DNA of 64,000 nucleotides from Nageia nagi (Eukaryota > Pinophyta): positions 110,670,001 through 110,734,000 of the forward strand of contig JBITNC010000001.1 in the NCBI GenBank assembly GCA_050084985.1. Reading direction: 5' to 3'. The position numbers and the translations under genes are program-made. Shown here in pieces: positions 34,101 through 45,753 of the stretch; position 1 is the first letter of the stretch, and each line of letters opens with the position of its first letter. The notes under the pieces are model-generated. The model did no database searches and was not told the origin of the DNA. It saw only the letters and a list, made by a program, of their open reading frames with translations.

Positions 34101-36036
34101 TCCATTTATTTGTAGAATCGATAATTTATGTGGTCCACCATCCTTGCATCCCTCAGGAGTTTTTCGATGAACTCACCATTACCCACATAATATTTGTAAA
34201 TATATTTTATTGGGATTTCATGGTTTTTATTTTTTTCACTCAGCATGCCACAAATTGGTCTATTGATCATACCATTTACACTTGCTATCATTTTCATCCT
34301 ATCTCTTATAGTCATTTGTTGCAAAACCCTTACCCAAAATGGAATTCATTACATAGAAATAAATGATGATTAAAATTAAAAAAAATAAAAATAATTATCA
34401 AAAAACCAAAATAAAAATAAAAAAATTGTTAACACTCATAAATTTATTTTTGAAGATTCTTAGCTATTGGGATGCATTGCACCATATGTTCATATCATAC
34501 TATTTTACTCATCTTGTTCATTACTACCATCATCATAAAGCCATTAAGTGTTAAACATGATAATCCTAGTAATTTAGCAAGATATATATACATTATATAT
34601 CTATTTACATATTAAATATATACTTAGTTGTACATATAAATGAAGAAATAGTTTATGGGTATAATATTCATATTCTATTTTATCAAAATATCTCTCACTA
34701 GGTTTCTAAAACTTTGGATGATAAACAAACATAACCTTGATACATTATCAAGATATTATAAAATTATACATTTTTACATATTCTAAATCTCAAAATAATC
34801 AAAATTTTGATATTATTTGAGCATAATTTTGAGTGATTATTCATCCTATTATCTTACTTCATCCCAAACCAAAGATATAGGATAGGAAGAAAAAGATAGG
34901 AATAAAAAACTACATAGATAGAAAAAAGGATTCCAAAAAAAAGAGAGAAAATAAAATAAAAGAGTAGAATTCTTAGGTGATTATATTATCCTCTATTAGG
35001 GCTATGGATATTTGAATTGAAATAGAGAATGGCTATAACGAGGTCTAGGGGTTAGTCTTCACTAGGACTATGAATGCCCATCTGGTAGTGAGGTATACCT
35101 TATGAAGTAACAACATGTCCAATATTTACAATGGACCTCTAGATGTTTCACATAGATGAATTAGTTTACATATTTTATGCTCTTGAAATATTAAATTAGC
35201 AACCATTAAGAGAAGAAAATGAATATCATGGCACACACAAAAGTTCATAATAAATTTAGGTGTATCATAACTTTATTTTATATCATCCTTAGTAGAAGAA
35301 ATTAAAATGATAGATTATTTGATGAAGTTAGTATGAATATATTATTTATTATGTCTTTATTATATTATACATTTACTCAACTTCATAATACATATTATTA
35401 TTATTATTATTATTATCTTTGTAAGTTAAATAGGCTATTGTGTTTGATATTCAAATAGTTATACCATTCATCCATCCATACATTCTTACATTCATACATC
35501 ATTACATTCATACCTTTTTATATACATATGTTACCCATGTGTATAAATAGCCAAGAAATGGAAAATGATGATATTTGATTTTGTACCATTATAAATAAAA
35601 TATTGTTCAAAATTATAACAAATAAAGATAATGATCCATAATAAATTAAAATTGTAACATTACATCATTTATCATTTTTACCATATCATACAAGTATCAT
35701 TCATTTAATCAAAATATTAAAAATGTCATTATATTATCTAAATAAATATCAATAATCCATCATCATGGTATATAATATTAAAATTAATATATAACCCTAA
35801 AACTATAATTCATAACATAACACATGATAATATCAAAATAATAATTCATCAAAGTATCATCATGAACATGAGCATCCAAATATATCATCAGATATGTATA
35901 TATTAAAAAATAATCATAGTATCTATTATTTAGGCATACATGTCATCCTAATCATGATGAAAAAATGAATATAATATCATCCATAAAAAATATAATTCTA
36001 TAACATCATACCATAAACTAACAACAAAATAACATA
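34100..36036. other. Spacer of element D
   Basis: AT-rich, no convincing gene. It contains short ATT repeats (about 35395-35415) and CATACATTCATAC-type iterations (35460-35520) that match the reverse complement of 4810-4925 in element A. The block CTCTATTAGGGCTATGGAT (about 34991) matches A's 5370 region in reverse complement. So the A and D spacers are homologous. Confidence 0.6.
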
Positions 36037-37207
36037 TCAATCCTTAAGGGAATCCTCATAAGCACTTCCCTCGCCACCACCATGACCATTGGTCTCATTA
36101 ACCTCTTGAAATCTCTACACTGAGGGGCTACCAATATTCCTCTCTTGTATAGCTACTTAGATCTTTGAAGATCCATGTTTATGATGAGAGAGGTCATAGT
36201 AACACTCTTGCAAGGAGATGTTATAGCTTTACCTCTACCTACTTCTGGACTAACATCTCCATGTACCTCACCAGCTATAGTGGCTAGAAGAGTACTGATG
36301 TCCAAAAGAATATAACTTGGAGGGGATGTGGATACTCCAAATCAAACCTAAAAGAAAGAATAACCACTAACCATGTGTCAACCAATCTATGATAGTAGTC
36401 CCTTTATTTATAAATATCTATGATAAAAGTAAAAGAGTGCCACTTCATGCTAATTGCAATTTGCTTTACACTTTGCTATTGCTATAGTGTCTACACAATG
36501 GCTTTTGCCTTATCTCTCTCCTCTCGATATCTATCCCAATTTGCTTTGTACCTAAGCTTATCCTTATCTAAATGCCTAAGCTATTGAAGTTATGCATGTA
36601 AGGACTCATTATCCTTATGATACTAATCAAGTAATGATTGTGATTACCTAAGTGAAAACTTGAGCTCCTGAATCTTGCCCAGTAATGGGTCATGAATTTG
36701 TATCTCTAGGACTAGTCTATCCTTTTTGGGATCCCCCTCACCTATGCCCATATCCTTCTTATATAGAACCTCCATCTCAAGTAGATCCTTTGTAGGGCCC
36801 ATCTAAACATTTTGATACCCCTCCACACTAGGTCCCATGCTAGGATCCTCTACATGTTATCATAACCTACAATTCTAGTCACCCTCATCAGCCTCCTCTA
36901 ACTCAGCCTACTATAAGGAAATAAAAACCTTAATAACCTTGATATCATATTCATCAATATCCTCCTCCATGGCCTCATATCTCACAAGATCAAGCTTTGT
37001 ATAGACTAAGGGCTCAATACCTTCTACTAGAAGGGTTCCCTCTCTCTAGTACCTCATAATCTTTAGAGGAATATCTTGTACAAGCCCAAACTATCATATG
37101 ATATAATAAAACTAAAAATACTTTAATAAGTTATTCTACAAATCACCAAGGAGCCTATTCTATATAATACTAGTAAGCTCAGCCTCAAGCTCATCCTATA
37201 TTATATA
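36037..37207 (-). pseudogene. C-terminal half of the PMD pseudogene in element D
   Basis: On the minus strand this continues the gene that starts at 52201, after the 14-kb element C. It begins DELEAELTSII, then REGTLLVEGIEPLVYTKLDL, matching REGELPIEGINPLIYVKLDL of the A copy. Next is an acidic stretch (EEDIDEYD, LEEADEGD) and a long coiled coil (KKDRLVLEIQIHDPLLGKIQ, LRYKANWDRYREERDKAKA) with many TAGs where Gln is expected. The tail ends VNETNGHGGGEGSAYEDSL with TGA at 36037-36039. The domain layout (PMD, acidic, coiled coil) equals that of the N copy. Confidence 0.7.
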
Positions 37208-39245
37208 TGTATATTAATACATAATCACTACTCCAAGGTTTTTTGAAAGTATGATCACTTTCGGAAGTGACTTAAGCTAAGCATAATCACAATGGGTTTA
37301 AGAACCATTTCTGAAAATGATTACCATTATGAAAGAAGAAAAGCCCCTCGAAGTTAATGTTGAGTAACCTAGGTTTTGGAAGAGATGATGTCAGCAATTT
37401 CGGGCCTTAACCCAAAACCGGATCCCAGAAGTGATGAGGTTAGTGAGGAGTGATCAAATAGCTAGAGCCGGTGAGTAAAACATTCCAAAAGTATGAAGAT
37501 GACGTCGCGAGGAGGATGATGTTCACAATTTTGAATGAAACCAGGTTTCAAAAGTGATGACATCAGCAAGGGGAATTAATAAGCTGGAGTCAGTAAGTAA
37601 AGCATTCCAAAATGAAATGATGACATCACAGAAGAAGGGCTAAAGCTTAGTTGTGAAAAAGCCCAGGTTCCAGAGAAAGTGAGTAAAATATTCCGAAAGT
37701 ATGAATATGATGTCACAGGGAGAACGATGTTCACATTTTTGAATGAAACTGGGTCTTGGAAGTGATGAGGTCAGCAAGAGATAATCAAAGAAGCTGGAGC
37801 CCAAAAATTAAGTGTTCCAGAAGTAAAGCATTCCAGAATAAGATGATGATGTCACAGAGGATAAGATAGTCCAATTTTGGTAAAGACTGGGTTTTAGAGA
37901 TGATGAGATCAGTAAGGGGTGATTAAAAAGGCCAGAGTCAGTAGATAAAGCATTCCAGAATGAAATGATAAAAGCTTAGTTGTGGAAAAGCCCAGGTTCC
38001 AGAGAAAGTGAGTAAAACATTTCCAGAAGTAAGAGATGACATCACGGGGAGAATAATGTTCACATTTTTGAATGAAATTAGGTCCCAAAAGTGATGAGGT
38101 TAGCAAGAAGTGATTGGATAGCTGGAGCTAGTGAGTAAAACTTTCTGTAAGTATGAAGATGATGTCATAGGGAGAATGATGTTCATGTTTTTGAATGAAA
38201 TAGGGTCCCAGAAGTGATGAGGTCAGCAAGAAGTGATCAGATAGCTGGAGCTAGTGAGTAAAATTTTTTGAAAGTATGAAGATGATGTCACAGGGATAAT
38301 GATGTTCACATTTTTGAATGAAACCAAGTCCTAGAAGTGATGAGGTCAGCAAGGAGTGATCAAATAGCTGGATCCAATGAATAGAGCATTCCAGAATGTA
38401 GAGATGAGAATAGGAAAGAGAGATCAAATAGCCAGAGCCAGTAAATAGAATATCCTAGAAGAGACAAGGATAGCGAGAAGTCAGATCATAGTCATTAAGA
38501 AGCCATACCATCTGCAATCTACCCAATTTTGTAATATTCTACCAAGTGGCATATGTAGGTAGTATTAGTTAAAAGAAGGCTAGAATCTTGAAGCCATTTT
38601 GTAAACGTTTCTATTCTACAATTCTTGTAACTATTGTTGCTTCAATATAAGTATATGAAAATAAAGTGAAAGAAGGGTTAGAAGCCCTAATATTTCTCTT
38701 TACATTTGTTCTCGAAGACCTATAGTTTTTATCAGTAATATGATACCATCTTGACCTTTCTTGTCTAGCACTCGTAATTGTCATTATTAATTTGGTTACA
38801 TCATGGCAGCTTGGCTTGTTTCCTAAATGGTAATCGTGAGCTACTAGTATAACTGTGTCTGCTACATGGTAGAGTAAAGCTAGGAAACTATTAGAGAGTG
38901 AGAGCTTGTACCGTAGCTGCTACACTAGATTCAGACCAAGGTTTCACACACTGTGAAAGCTCGCACTGAACTAGTGATCCACCTTTGCTTTCTCTCTTGT
39001 TACCCTAAGCCTTTTGCTTAAATTCCTTGCACTCCTCTCCTTTTTATTTTCTTTCCTATTACCCTAAGCCTTTTGTTTAAATTCCTCGCACTCTACTCTT
39101 TTATTTTCTTTCCTGTTACTTCTCCTACACCCAATGTATAAGGAACCGGCCTTCTCCAGAGATCAGACTGTCACCATAGTCTATTCTTGATTTACTTTGG
39201 TTAGGATTGTTCGTGGTGCATATATTACACAATCCTAATCAACAG
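37208..39245 (+). repeat. 5' LTR of element C
   Basis: Pairs with 49329-51365 over its full length. It contains a long ~120-bp tandem array (about 37380-38460), then a unique part with AAAATAAAG (about 38660), and a 2 x ~60-bp duplication (TTACCCTAAGCC at 39000 and 39059). Confidence 0.95.
37380..38460 (+). repeat. Tandem array with TGACGTCA-like motifs in the C LTR
   Basis: Eight to nine imperfect units, most about 120 bp, carry AAGTGATGAGGTCAGCAAG, GTGAGTAAAACATTCC, AGTATGAAGATGA and GATGTTCACATTTTTGAATG. Each has a TGA(C/T)(G/A)TC(A/G) core, at about 37386, 37499, 37559, 37619, 37708, 37848, 38036, 38159 and 38281. TGACGTCA is the palindrome bound by plant TGA-type bZIP factors; TGATGTCA and TGACATCA are its two CpG-deamination products. 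Lying upstream in the LTR, it may be an enhancer array. The other LTR has the same array (49500-50520). Confidence 0.7.
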
Positions 39246-39256
39246 TATTTCTTTTT

Positions 39257-39274
39257 GGCATGCCCGATGGGACA
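39257..39274 (+). other. Primer-binding-site-like sequence of element C
   Basis: TGGCATGCCCGATGGGAC lies 11 bp after the LTR end. It resembles the TGGCGTGCCCGGTGGGAC type seen after many plant gypsy LTRs, with transitions. tRNA not assigned. Confidence 0.5.
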
Positions 39275-39392
39275 TGAAGAAACTTATTGGTGACTCTGCT
39301 GAAGCACTATCTATGGTATGTATTAAAGCAAATTATTTGTAAATATCATATGTGCTTTTGAACTTGTCATTTTCTTTTGCAACCTAGATTTT

Positions 39393-41010
39393 ATGTGGAC
39401 AAGATCTAAAACTAGAGCAGCAAAAGAAGCACCAGATTTTAGAACGTTAGATACTCCTCAGAGAAAGACCCTGATCAAGTCCAAGTCTCTAAATAGTATC
39501 AACTCCCTAAAATCCTTTATCAAGCCAGAATCATCCAATCTTCACACTAGAAATACCTCTCCTAAAATGGCTAATCTAGCTGAAAATATTTATCTAGAAT
39601 GGGACAATGGGGTACCAATAGCCCTGACGGTGTTGCATGACATCCCAACAAATGTTTTCAAAACCCTTCTGGAGTTTGATGCAACTTTAGAGAAAATGGC
39701 TTATGAGCATTGTGTTGATGTAGCTGGCCTAGCTAAGATTCACAATATCCAGTAGAAGATGTCATGGTGAGATTACTGGCTCAGTCTTTCAAGGGAAAGG
39801 TCCTAGATTGGTACAGGGGCCTTCCTAATGGATCTATAACCACTTGGGCTCAACTGGCAGAGCCCTTTATCTTGAAATTTAATGAATTAAGAGATCCTTT
39901 TTCCCTGTTAACATAGTTCATTTCAATCAAAAGATATGAGCAAGAAAATATCCCTGATTTTAATATTAGATTCCAAAAAACTTGGATGAGAGTCCCAATG
40001 CCAGTTAGGCCTCAGCAATTTCAAGCCTTAATGTATTACCTGAGAGCCTTTCCTCTGGATCTCTCTCTGCAAATCCAAAATTCTAGAGTAAATACTTTCC
40101 TGGAGGTCTATAGACAAGCAGTGTATGTTGAATCCTATCTTATTGTAGTTGGAAAATTGCCAAGTCACATGCTAATGCCTTATTTTCCAATAATCGCTCA
40201 ATAGCAAATTTTGAGACCTCAAGTAATTAGTTTGGCTCCACCATTGGCTAGCATCCCCACTCTTGTCCAATAGTGGTCATCACCCTTGCCAATCCCTAGA
40301 GCTCCCTTGGCTTTACCAACCCCTTATCAGCCTAATATGAATCAAGGGGTAGCTTCATTGTCAGAGATTTAGGAACTTTGAAACTTGTGTAGAAATATGG
40401 CAAACCAAATTACCATTCTAAGTAGACAAAATAATGCAAGAAGATATCCTTATCCTACTGTAGAAAAAGCTCAGCATGTGTTGAATGAAGATGTAATCCA
40501 AGCTTCCTCTTCCGGATCAGCCATGGGTTTGTGTTTGGCCTGCAATGATGCTCATGAACAAACCACATGCCCTATTTATTAGTACCTAGAGTATCTATCA
40601 AGAAGTGGGGGTATTCCTCCGCCTAGTGTAGCTGATGACATAAACCAAAATGTGAACCTGATGAATTTTGCACCGGTGGATATAGGAGTTTTTGCTATGG
40701 AAACAAGATTAGGAAAAAGTCCCCTAGTCTCCAACATTTCAGAAAGAAAAGTTGAACCCCAAAAGAGTTCTGGAGCAGTGTTTCCTAAAAGGCAAGATGT
40801 AGTTCCCAGTTCTAAGGAAAAGATCCTAGAAAAGGAAATGGTTCCCAAAAAATTCCCATTTCCAGAAACCAAACTGACACCTAAAGCCAGTGATCAAAAT
40901 CTTCGAAGGTTAAGGTTCCCTTCACTTACCAAGCACCAGAGAAAAGATGATACTCTATAGCTTCAGGAAAAATTTACCGATAGATTTAGAAACAAAATTG
41001 GTGAACCTCT
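39393..41010 (+). pseudogene. gag of element C (decayed)
   Basis: ATG 39393 begins MWTRSKTRAAKEAPDF. The open piece runs to 39755, then shifts frame into EDVMVRLLAQSFKGKVLDWY, ITTWAQLAEPFILKFNELRD, KRYEQENIPDFNIRFQKTWM and LRAFPLDLSLQIQN, a clear retrotransposon gag core. The frame then runs from 39760 to about 40960, broken only by stops where Gln is expected: LT-stop-FISI, AQ-stop-QIL, VQ-stop-WSS, SEI-stop-EL, IY-stop-YLEYL, all TAG. A zinc knuckle CLACNDAHEQTTC lies at about 40532-40570. Binds and packages element RNA when intact. Confidence 0.85.
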
Positions 41011-41129
41011 GGCTATCCCAAAGTTCAACATTATGGCAGAGCTAAAGAGAAACTCCAGCAAGAGTGTCCTTGTTTGAAGCTCTAAAAATTCCTGGATAAA
41101 TTGATTTACTGAAAACATCTCTTATAGCA

Positions 41130-41520
41130 TTGAATGAAGGAATGGAAAGAGTGCTCAATCTTTTTGAAACATCGAAATATCTGAGGATGGGAAAGAACAA
41201 ACCTCCAACTTTTTACATGACTTTGGAAATCAAAGGATATGTACTCCATAATTGTTTGGTTGATTTTGGGGTAGCTACTACTATGATGCCTAAAGCAGTG
41301 TGCGATGTAATGGGGTTACCTATGACAAGAACATCCACCAGAGTATTACAACTAGATTCCACACTTGTCAAAATAGTAGGAGTAATCAAGGATGTAGTCC
41401 TAAAAATACATAAGTGTCCCTCTGTAATTATTATTCAAGAAATTGTAGTTGTTGAGCTACCCCCTTTTGTTCGGGCTATGTCTATCTAGAGAGTTTACAG
41501 CTAAGATAGGGGGTTATGTA
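41130..41520 (+). pseudogene. Aspartic protease of element C (decayed)
   Basis: The open piece 41130-41489 has PPTFYMTLEIKGYVLHNCLV, then DFGVATTMMPKAVCDVMGL, where the active-site Asp is kept in D-F-G (family norm D-S/T/G-G), and VLQLDSTLVKIVGVIKDV. It continues in the next frame with GLCLSREFTAKIGGYVAMDY, the usual sequence after protease in such elements. A frame shift at about 41470 separates the two. Cleaves the polyprotein when active. Confidence 0.8.
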
Positions 41521-41529
41521 GCAATGGAT

Positions 41530-42230
41530 TACACCCATTATTTGATCCCTTGTGGGAATAAGAGGGTAAGACTGAATAATGAGGAAATTTTTGAGTTTCA
41601 TGTAGAGAAAAAGGAGGAGGTTTGCACAAACTTTGGTGAATTGGAAGAATCATACGAATTGCTGGAAGAGCTACAAACCGAAGACCCTTGTAGTATGAGT
41701 ATGCTCAACACCATCTATGACGTGGATTTTGGAAATTATTATTTAATAGAGCTAGAATCTTTCATCCTGGAACTCACAAGGGAAGATTTTAGGAGAAATG
41801 AAATGTGGGAGATGTCTTTTGATGGGGCAAGATCCAAAAATGGATCCAGAGCTGGGATTATCCTGACCAACCCATTTGGTAGGGTACATAGATTTTCTTT
41901 CAGACTCACCTGGTTATGTTCAAATAATGTGGTAGAATATGAAGCTCTTTTCCTGGGACTAGAACAAGCTATCAAAATGAAAATTTAGTGTCTAAATATC
42001 AAAGGGGATTTAGATTTGATCATGAAACAAGTGACAGGTAAATGTTCAATCAAACATCATTATTTGAAAGCCTACAGGAATCGGGTTTGGGATCTATTTA
42101 AGCATTTCAAAGCATTGCATATTCAGTCAGTTCCAAGGAGATTCAATCAAGAAGCTGATGCATTAGCATAAATGGGAGCCAATTTTGATCCCACAAATGA
42201 CTAGTTCCAGAGAAAGGGTGTTCAGTTCAT
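41530..42230 (+). pseudogene. Archaeal-type RNase H of element C, placed between protease and RT
   Basis: The frame from 41449 carries a linker (LNNEEIFEFHVEKKEEV, FILELTREDFRRNEM) and then a complete RNase H fold signature: MSFDGARSKNGSRAGI, NVVEYEALFLGLEQAI, LNIKGDLDLIMKQVTG and RRFNQEADALA, supplying the four acidic positions. A TAG after AIKMKI and another after ADALA replace Gln codons. In elements A, B and E of this window the same kind of domain follows RT. Here it precedes RT, in the same frame as RT. The original RNase H after RT is also present but lacks its first Asp, so this domain probably supplied the activity. Confidence 0.8.
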
Positions 42231-42589
42231 TTTCAGGCCATCAGTTTTGGATAATGATTCCTTTTGGTAGGTTTTCTGAGACGAAGCTCAAATTAATTAG
42301 TTTTTATTACAACAAGCGGTATGTCATGCAATAGGAGAAGAGGACTTTGAAGTTTTCTAGGAACAAGACATAATTCAATTGAATAACAATAAACTCCCCA
42401 AATATTTGATTCTATTCGAAGGATTATTCGATAGAAGTGACTAGGTAAAAAGAAGGGGTATGAATATAAACTCGGATAACTATAAAGAACATGAAATTTT
42501 TCCAGGTAAGTCATTAAAAATTGGTATATCTAATACTCCAGAATAGATTCAAGAAATTGTACAATTATGTAGAACATATGTTGATGTTA

Positions 42590-43830
42590 TTGCTTGGTAT
42601 TATGATGATTTAAAGGTTTTTGATAAATCAGTGATGCAGCATACAATCGAGTTGATAGATGATGCTAAACCGATCAGACAAAAACAAAGACCTGTAAACC
42701 CCAAGATCAAAGTTGCCATGAAGCAGGAGGTGCTAAAACTGTACAAGGCTAGGATAATTTATCCCATCAAGCATTCCACTTGGGTAGCCAATCTCGTGCC
42801 TATCTGAAAGAAAAATGATGAGATAAGGTTGTGTGTAGATTTCCAAGGTTTGAACAGAGTATCATTGAAGGATCATTACCCCTTACCTCCAATGGAACAA
42901 ATACTAAATACTATAGCCAGAGCTGAAAAGTTCTCTTTGATAGATGGTTTCTTCGGGTACAATCAAATTTGGGTCTAGAATGAAGATCAGTTCAAAATAG
43001 CTTTTACAACTAAATGGGGCACATTTGCTTTTCAGAGAATGTCGTTTGGACTATCCAATGCAAGGGCTACCTTTTAGAGAGCTATGGATTATGCATTTGG
43101 AGAACTGGTAAATAAGAGTCTGTTGATATACCTTGATGATATTACTATTTTCTCTCACAATAGAAACATGCATGTTCAACATCTGGAGCAAGCCTTCATC
43201 AAATGTAAGAGGTATGGTATATCCCTAAATCCTAAGAAGTCTATCTTCGCAGTAGATGAGGGTAAATTATTGGGCCATGTCATTTCAAAAGAGGGATGGG
43301 CTATTGATCCGGATAGAGTTAAAGCTATAAATGACTTGTCTCTCCCATCTAATAAGAAGTCTCTGCAATCTTTTCTAGGTCAGATTAACTTTGTCAAAAT
43401 ATTTATTTAGGATTTCTCAAACATTATCAAACCTATCACCCAGATGCTAAAAAAAGATACTCCTTTTGTATGGACTGAGGAAAGTAAAGAAGCTTTTTAG
43501 AAAATTAAGGTAGTAATTACAAAAGCTCCTGTACTGAGAAATCTAGATTTTAGCAAAGAATTTATTATGTACGCATGTGGTTCAGATACTAGTGTTGTAG
43601 CCATTTTAACCCAGAAGTACGAAAGAAATGAAGAATATCTAGTTGCATTTTTCAGCCAGACTATGAACAGTTGTGAGGAAAAATACACTTTCATTGAAAA
43701 ATAGGTCTTAGCTATTGTGAAAGCACTTGGTAAGTTAAAACATTACATTGTTCAGAGTAGGATTTTGATTTTAACTATACACCTGGATGTTAGGTCTTAT
43801 GTTATGCAGGGAGAATTGGGATAAGGAAGA
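42590..43830 (+). pseudogene. Reverse transcriptase and original RNase H of element C (decayed)
   Basis: Same frame throughout. Motifs: HTIELIDDAKPIRQKQRPVN, LKLYKARIIYPIKHSTWVAN, EIRLCVDFQGLNRVSLKDHY, FSLIDGFFGYNQIWV, FTTKWGTFAFQRMSFGLSNA, LLIYLDDITIFS (YLDD at about 43128, intact), GKLLGHVISKEGWAIDPDRV and SLQSFLGQINFVK. The RNase H part reads FVWTEESKEAF, FIMYACGSDTSVVAILTQ (normal TDAS has become ACGS), CEEKYTFIEK and VLAIVKALGKLKHYI. Stops include PI-TGA-KKN (ancestral CGA) and V-TAG-NEDQ (ancestral CAG). Copies element RNA into DNA when intact. Confidence 0.88.
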
Positions 43831-44169
43831 CCTGGGTGGATTTCAAAAATTCTAAAGTATGATGTGGAAATTTAGCCCACCAAGCTCGTAAAAGGAAGAG
43901 CACTTTGCGAGCAACTTGCAAAACCTACAATACCAGAAAAAGAGATGGTATGCTTTATTGAACAAGAAACCCAGAATCCATACCTGGAGATATGACAAAG
44001 GATTGGATGGAGCAATTAAGCAAATATTTTGAGACTGGAAAATTGCCAGAAAACATGAATGCATCCCAAAGAAGGTGATTCAAGATACATGCCCAAAATT
44101 ACATGGAGATAGATTAGATACTTTATAGGAGAAATCATAATGGCATTTTACTAAGATGTGTACTGGTGA

Positions 44170-45269
44170 CAAAGTCAGCTAAGCTCATTGAAGAGTTTCA
44201 TTCCGGAGAGTCTAGAGGTCATTACTCCAGATACACGACAATGGGTAAGATCATTCAGGCAGGATATTACTAGCCCACTATGTTCAAAGAGGCTTTTGCA
44301 AAGGCACAAAATTGTGAGAAGTGTCAGAGGTATGTGGGAAGAAAGAGAAATGTGGCATTACCATTGGAACCAATCCAAGTAGAAGAGCCCTTCCAACAGT
44401 GGAGGCTAGATTTTATCGGATTCATCAATCCAAACTCCTCTTCTGGACACAAATTCATCCTTACTGCTACAGACTTTTTTACTAGATGGGTAGAAGTAGA
44501 GGCCGTAAAAGAGGTGAATTAGAAGACTATTCTAAAATTTATGGAAAAGTTAATTACCAGGTATGGTGTTCCTCAAACAATAATTTCAAATAATGGTTTG
44601 GTGTTCGTAGGAGCTGAAGTTATTGATTTTGCTATGAGATTAGGTATCTACTGGAAAACTTCCTCAAATTATTACCCCCAGGGTAATGGTTTGGTTGAGT
44701 CCACAAACAAAAATTTGATTCGAATTCTCAAAAGAACAATGGAGGATAATCCTCAGACTTGGCATGAAAAGCTCAATTGGGCATTGTGGGCAGATAGGAT
44801 CACAGTAAAGTCAACCATTAAAACCAGCCCATATACATTGGTATACGGTAAAAAGGTAGTATTACCAAGTCATTTTGAGCTTCCAATTTTAAAAGTTTCA
44901 TAGGAATATGGTGAGGATTTTGAATCTCTCGAGGTTTAGATGAATGAATTGTTGCATCTAGAAGAGCTCCAGAATCAATCATATCAAGACCTTTGGAGAA
45001 GAAATGAAATAGTAAAAAGATGGTTTGATGGTCGAAAATCAACTCCAGATATTTTCAGAGAAGGAGATTTAGTATTGAAATGGGATGTGGACAGAGCTAA
45101 ACCGGGGAAACACAAAAAATTCAAATCCATGTGGTCCAAACCCTATGTAGTAGCTAAATATGTTGGGAAAAATGCCTTTGAGCTAGCTAAATTAAATGGG
45201 TACAAATTGCTGATTTCAGTTAATGGACAACACCTAAAGCGATACAAGACCGCAAGCACGGGACAGTGA
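44170..45269 (+). pseudogene. Integrase of element C (decayed)
   Basis: An HHCC zinc-binding region (FHSGESRGHYSRYTTMG in one frame; FAKAQNCEKCQRYVGRKR from 44280) leads to the core: QQWRLDFIGFINPNSSSGHK, TDFFTRWVEVEAVKEV, YGVPQTIISNNGLVFVGAEV, YYPQGNGLVESTNKNLIRIL and WALWADRITVKSTIKTSPYT. The first Asp (RLDFIG) and the Glu (VEST) are kept, but the second Asp is Asn (ISNNG, normal SDNG), a G-to-A change. The C-terminal part 44940-45269 has REGDLVLKWDVDRAKPGKHK and FELAKLNGYKLLISVNGQHL, ending TGA. TAGs at 44521 and near 44901 and 44938. Confidence 0.88.
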
Positions 45270-45753
45270 TTTTTTTTTTTTTAAATATGTTTTGTACACA
45301 TATTGTAAATAGTGTGCCATTTGCATTTATTTCAAGTTGTCATTATGGTTGTCAGTTATTTATTAGTAACTTAGTGGTAGTTGTACTTTTGTACTGGCAG
45401 AATTGAAGTTTCCAAAAGGGTATGGAAAATCAAATCTCGGAGTTCCTGAAAAGAGCGCATAATATCAAATCGGTTATTAATGCTACTATCCATAAGGATA
45501 TTATGTGCATTCCAAGAGATTGTGCATCAATCAAAGAAAGGAGTTATAAAAGGACCAAGAGCACTACTCACCAAAATACCTAATTCCAGAATTCATAAGA
45601 AGTACTCGCTTACAAATTTGCGAAACTAGTATATACTGTGCATTGCCAGGAGCTGTGGAATATAGCAGAAGAATCCGAGTAAAGCAAAGTGTTGGTTAGG
45701 GGTGACAGAAGTGAGACAAGAAGAGTTGATAAGTGTAGCACAAGCAAATAGAA
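45270..45753 (+). other. Spacer between integrase and ORF2 in element C
   Basis: Begins with a T10 run after the integrase stop. No open frame or recognisable signal. It could be an intron or leader for a separate message encoding ORF2, but I see no clear splice pair. Confidence 0.4.
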
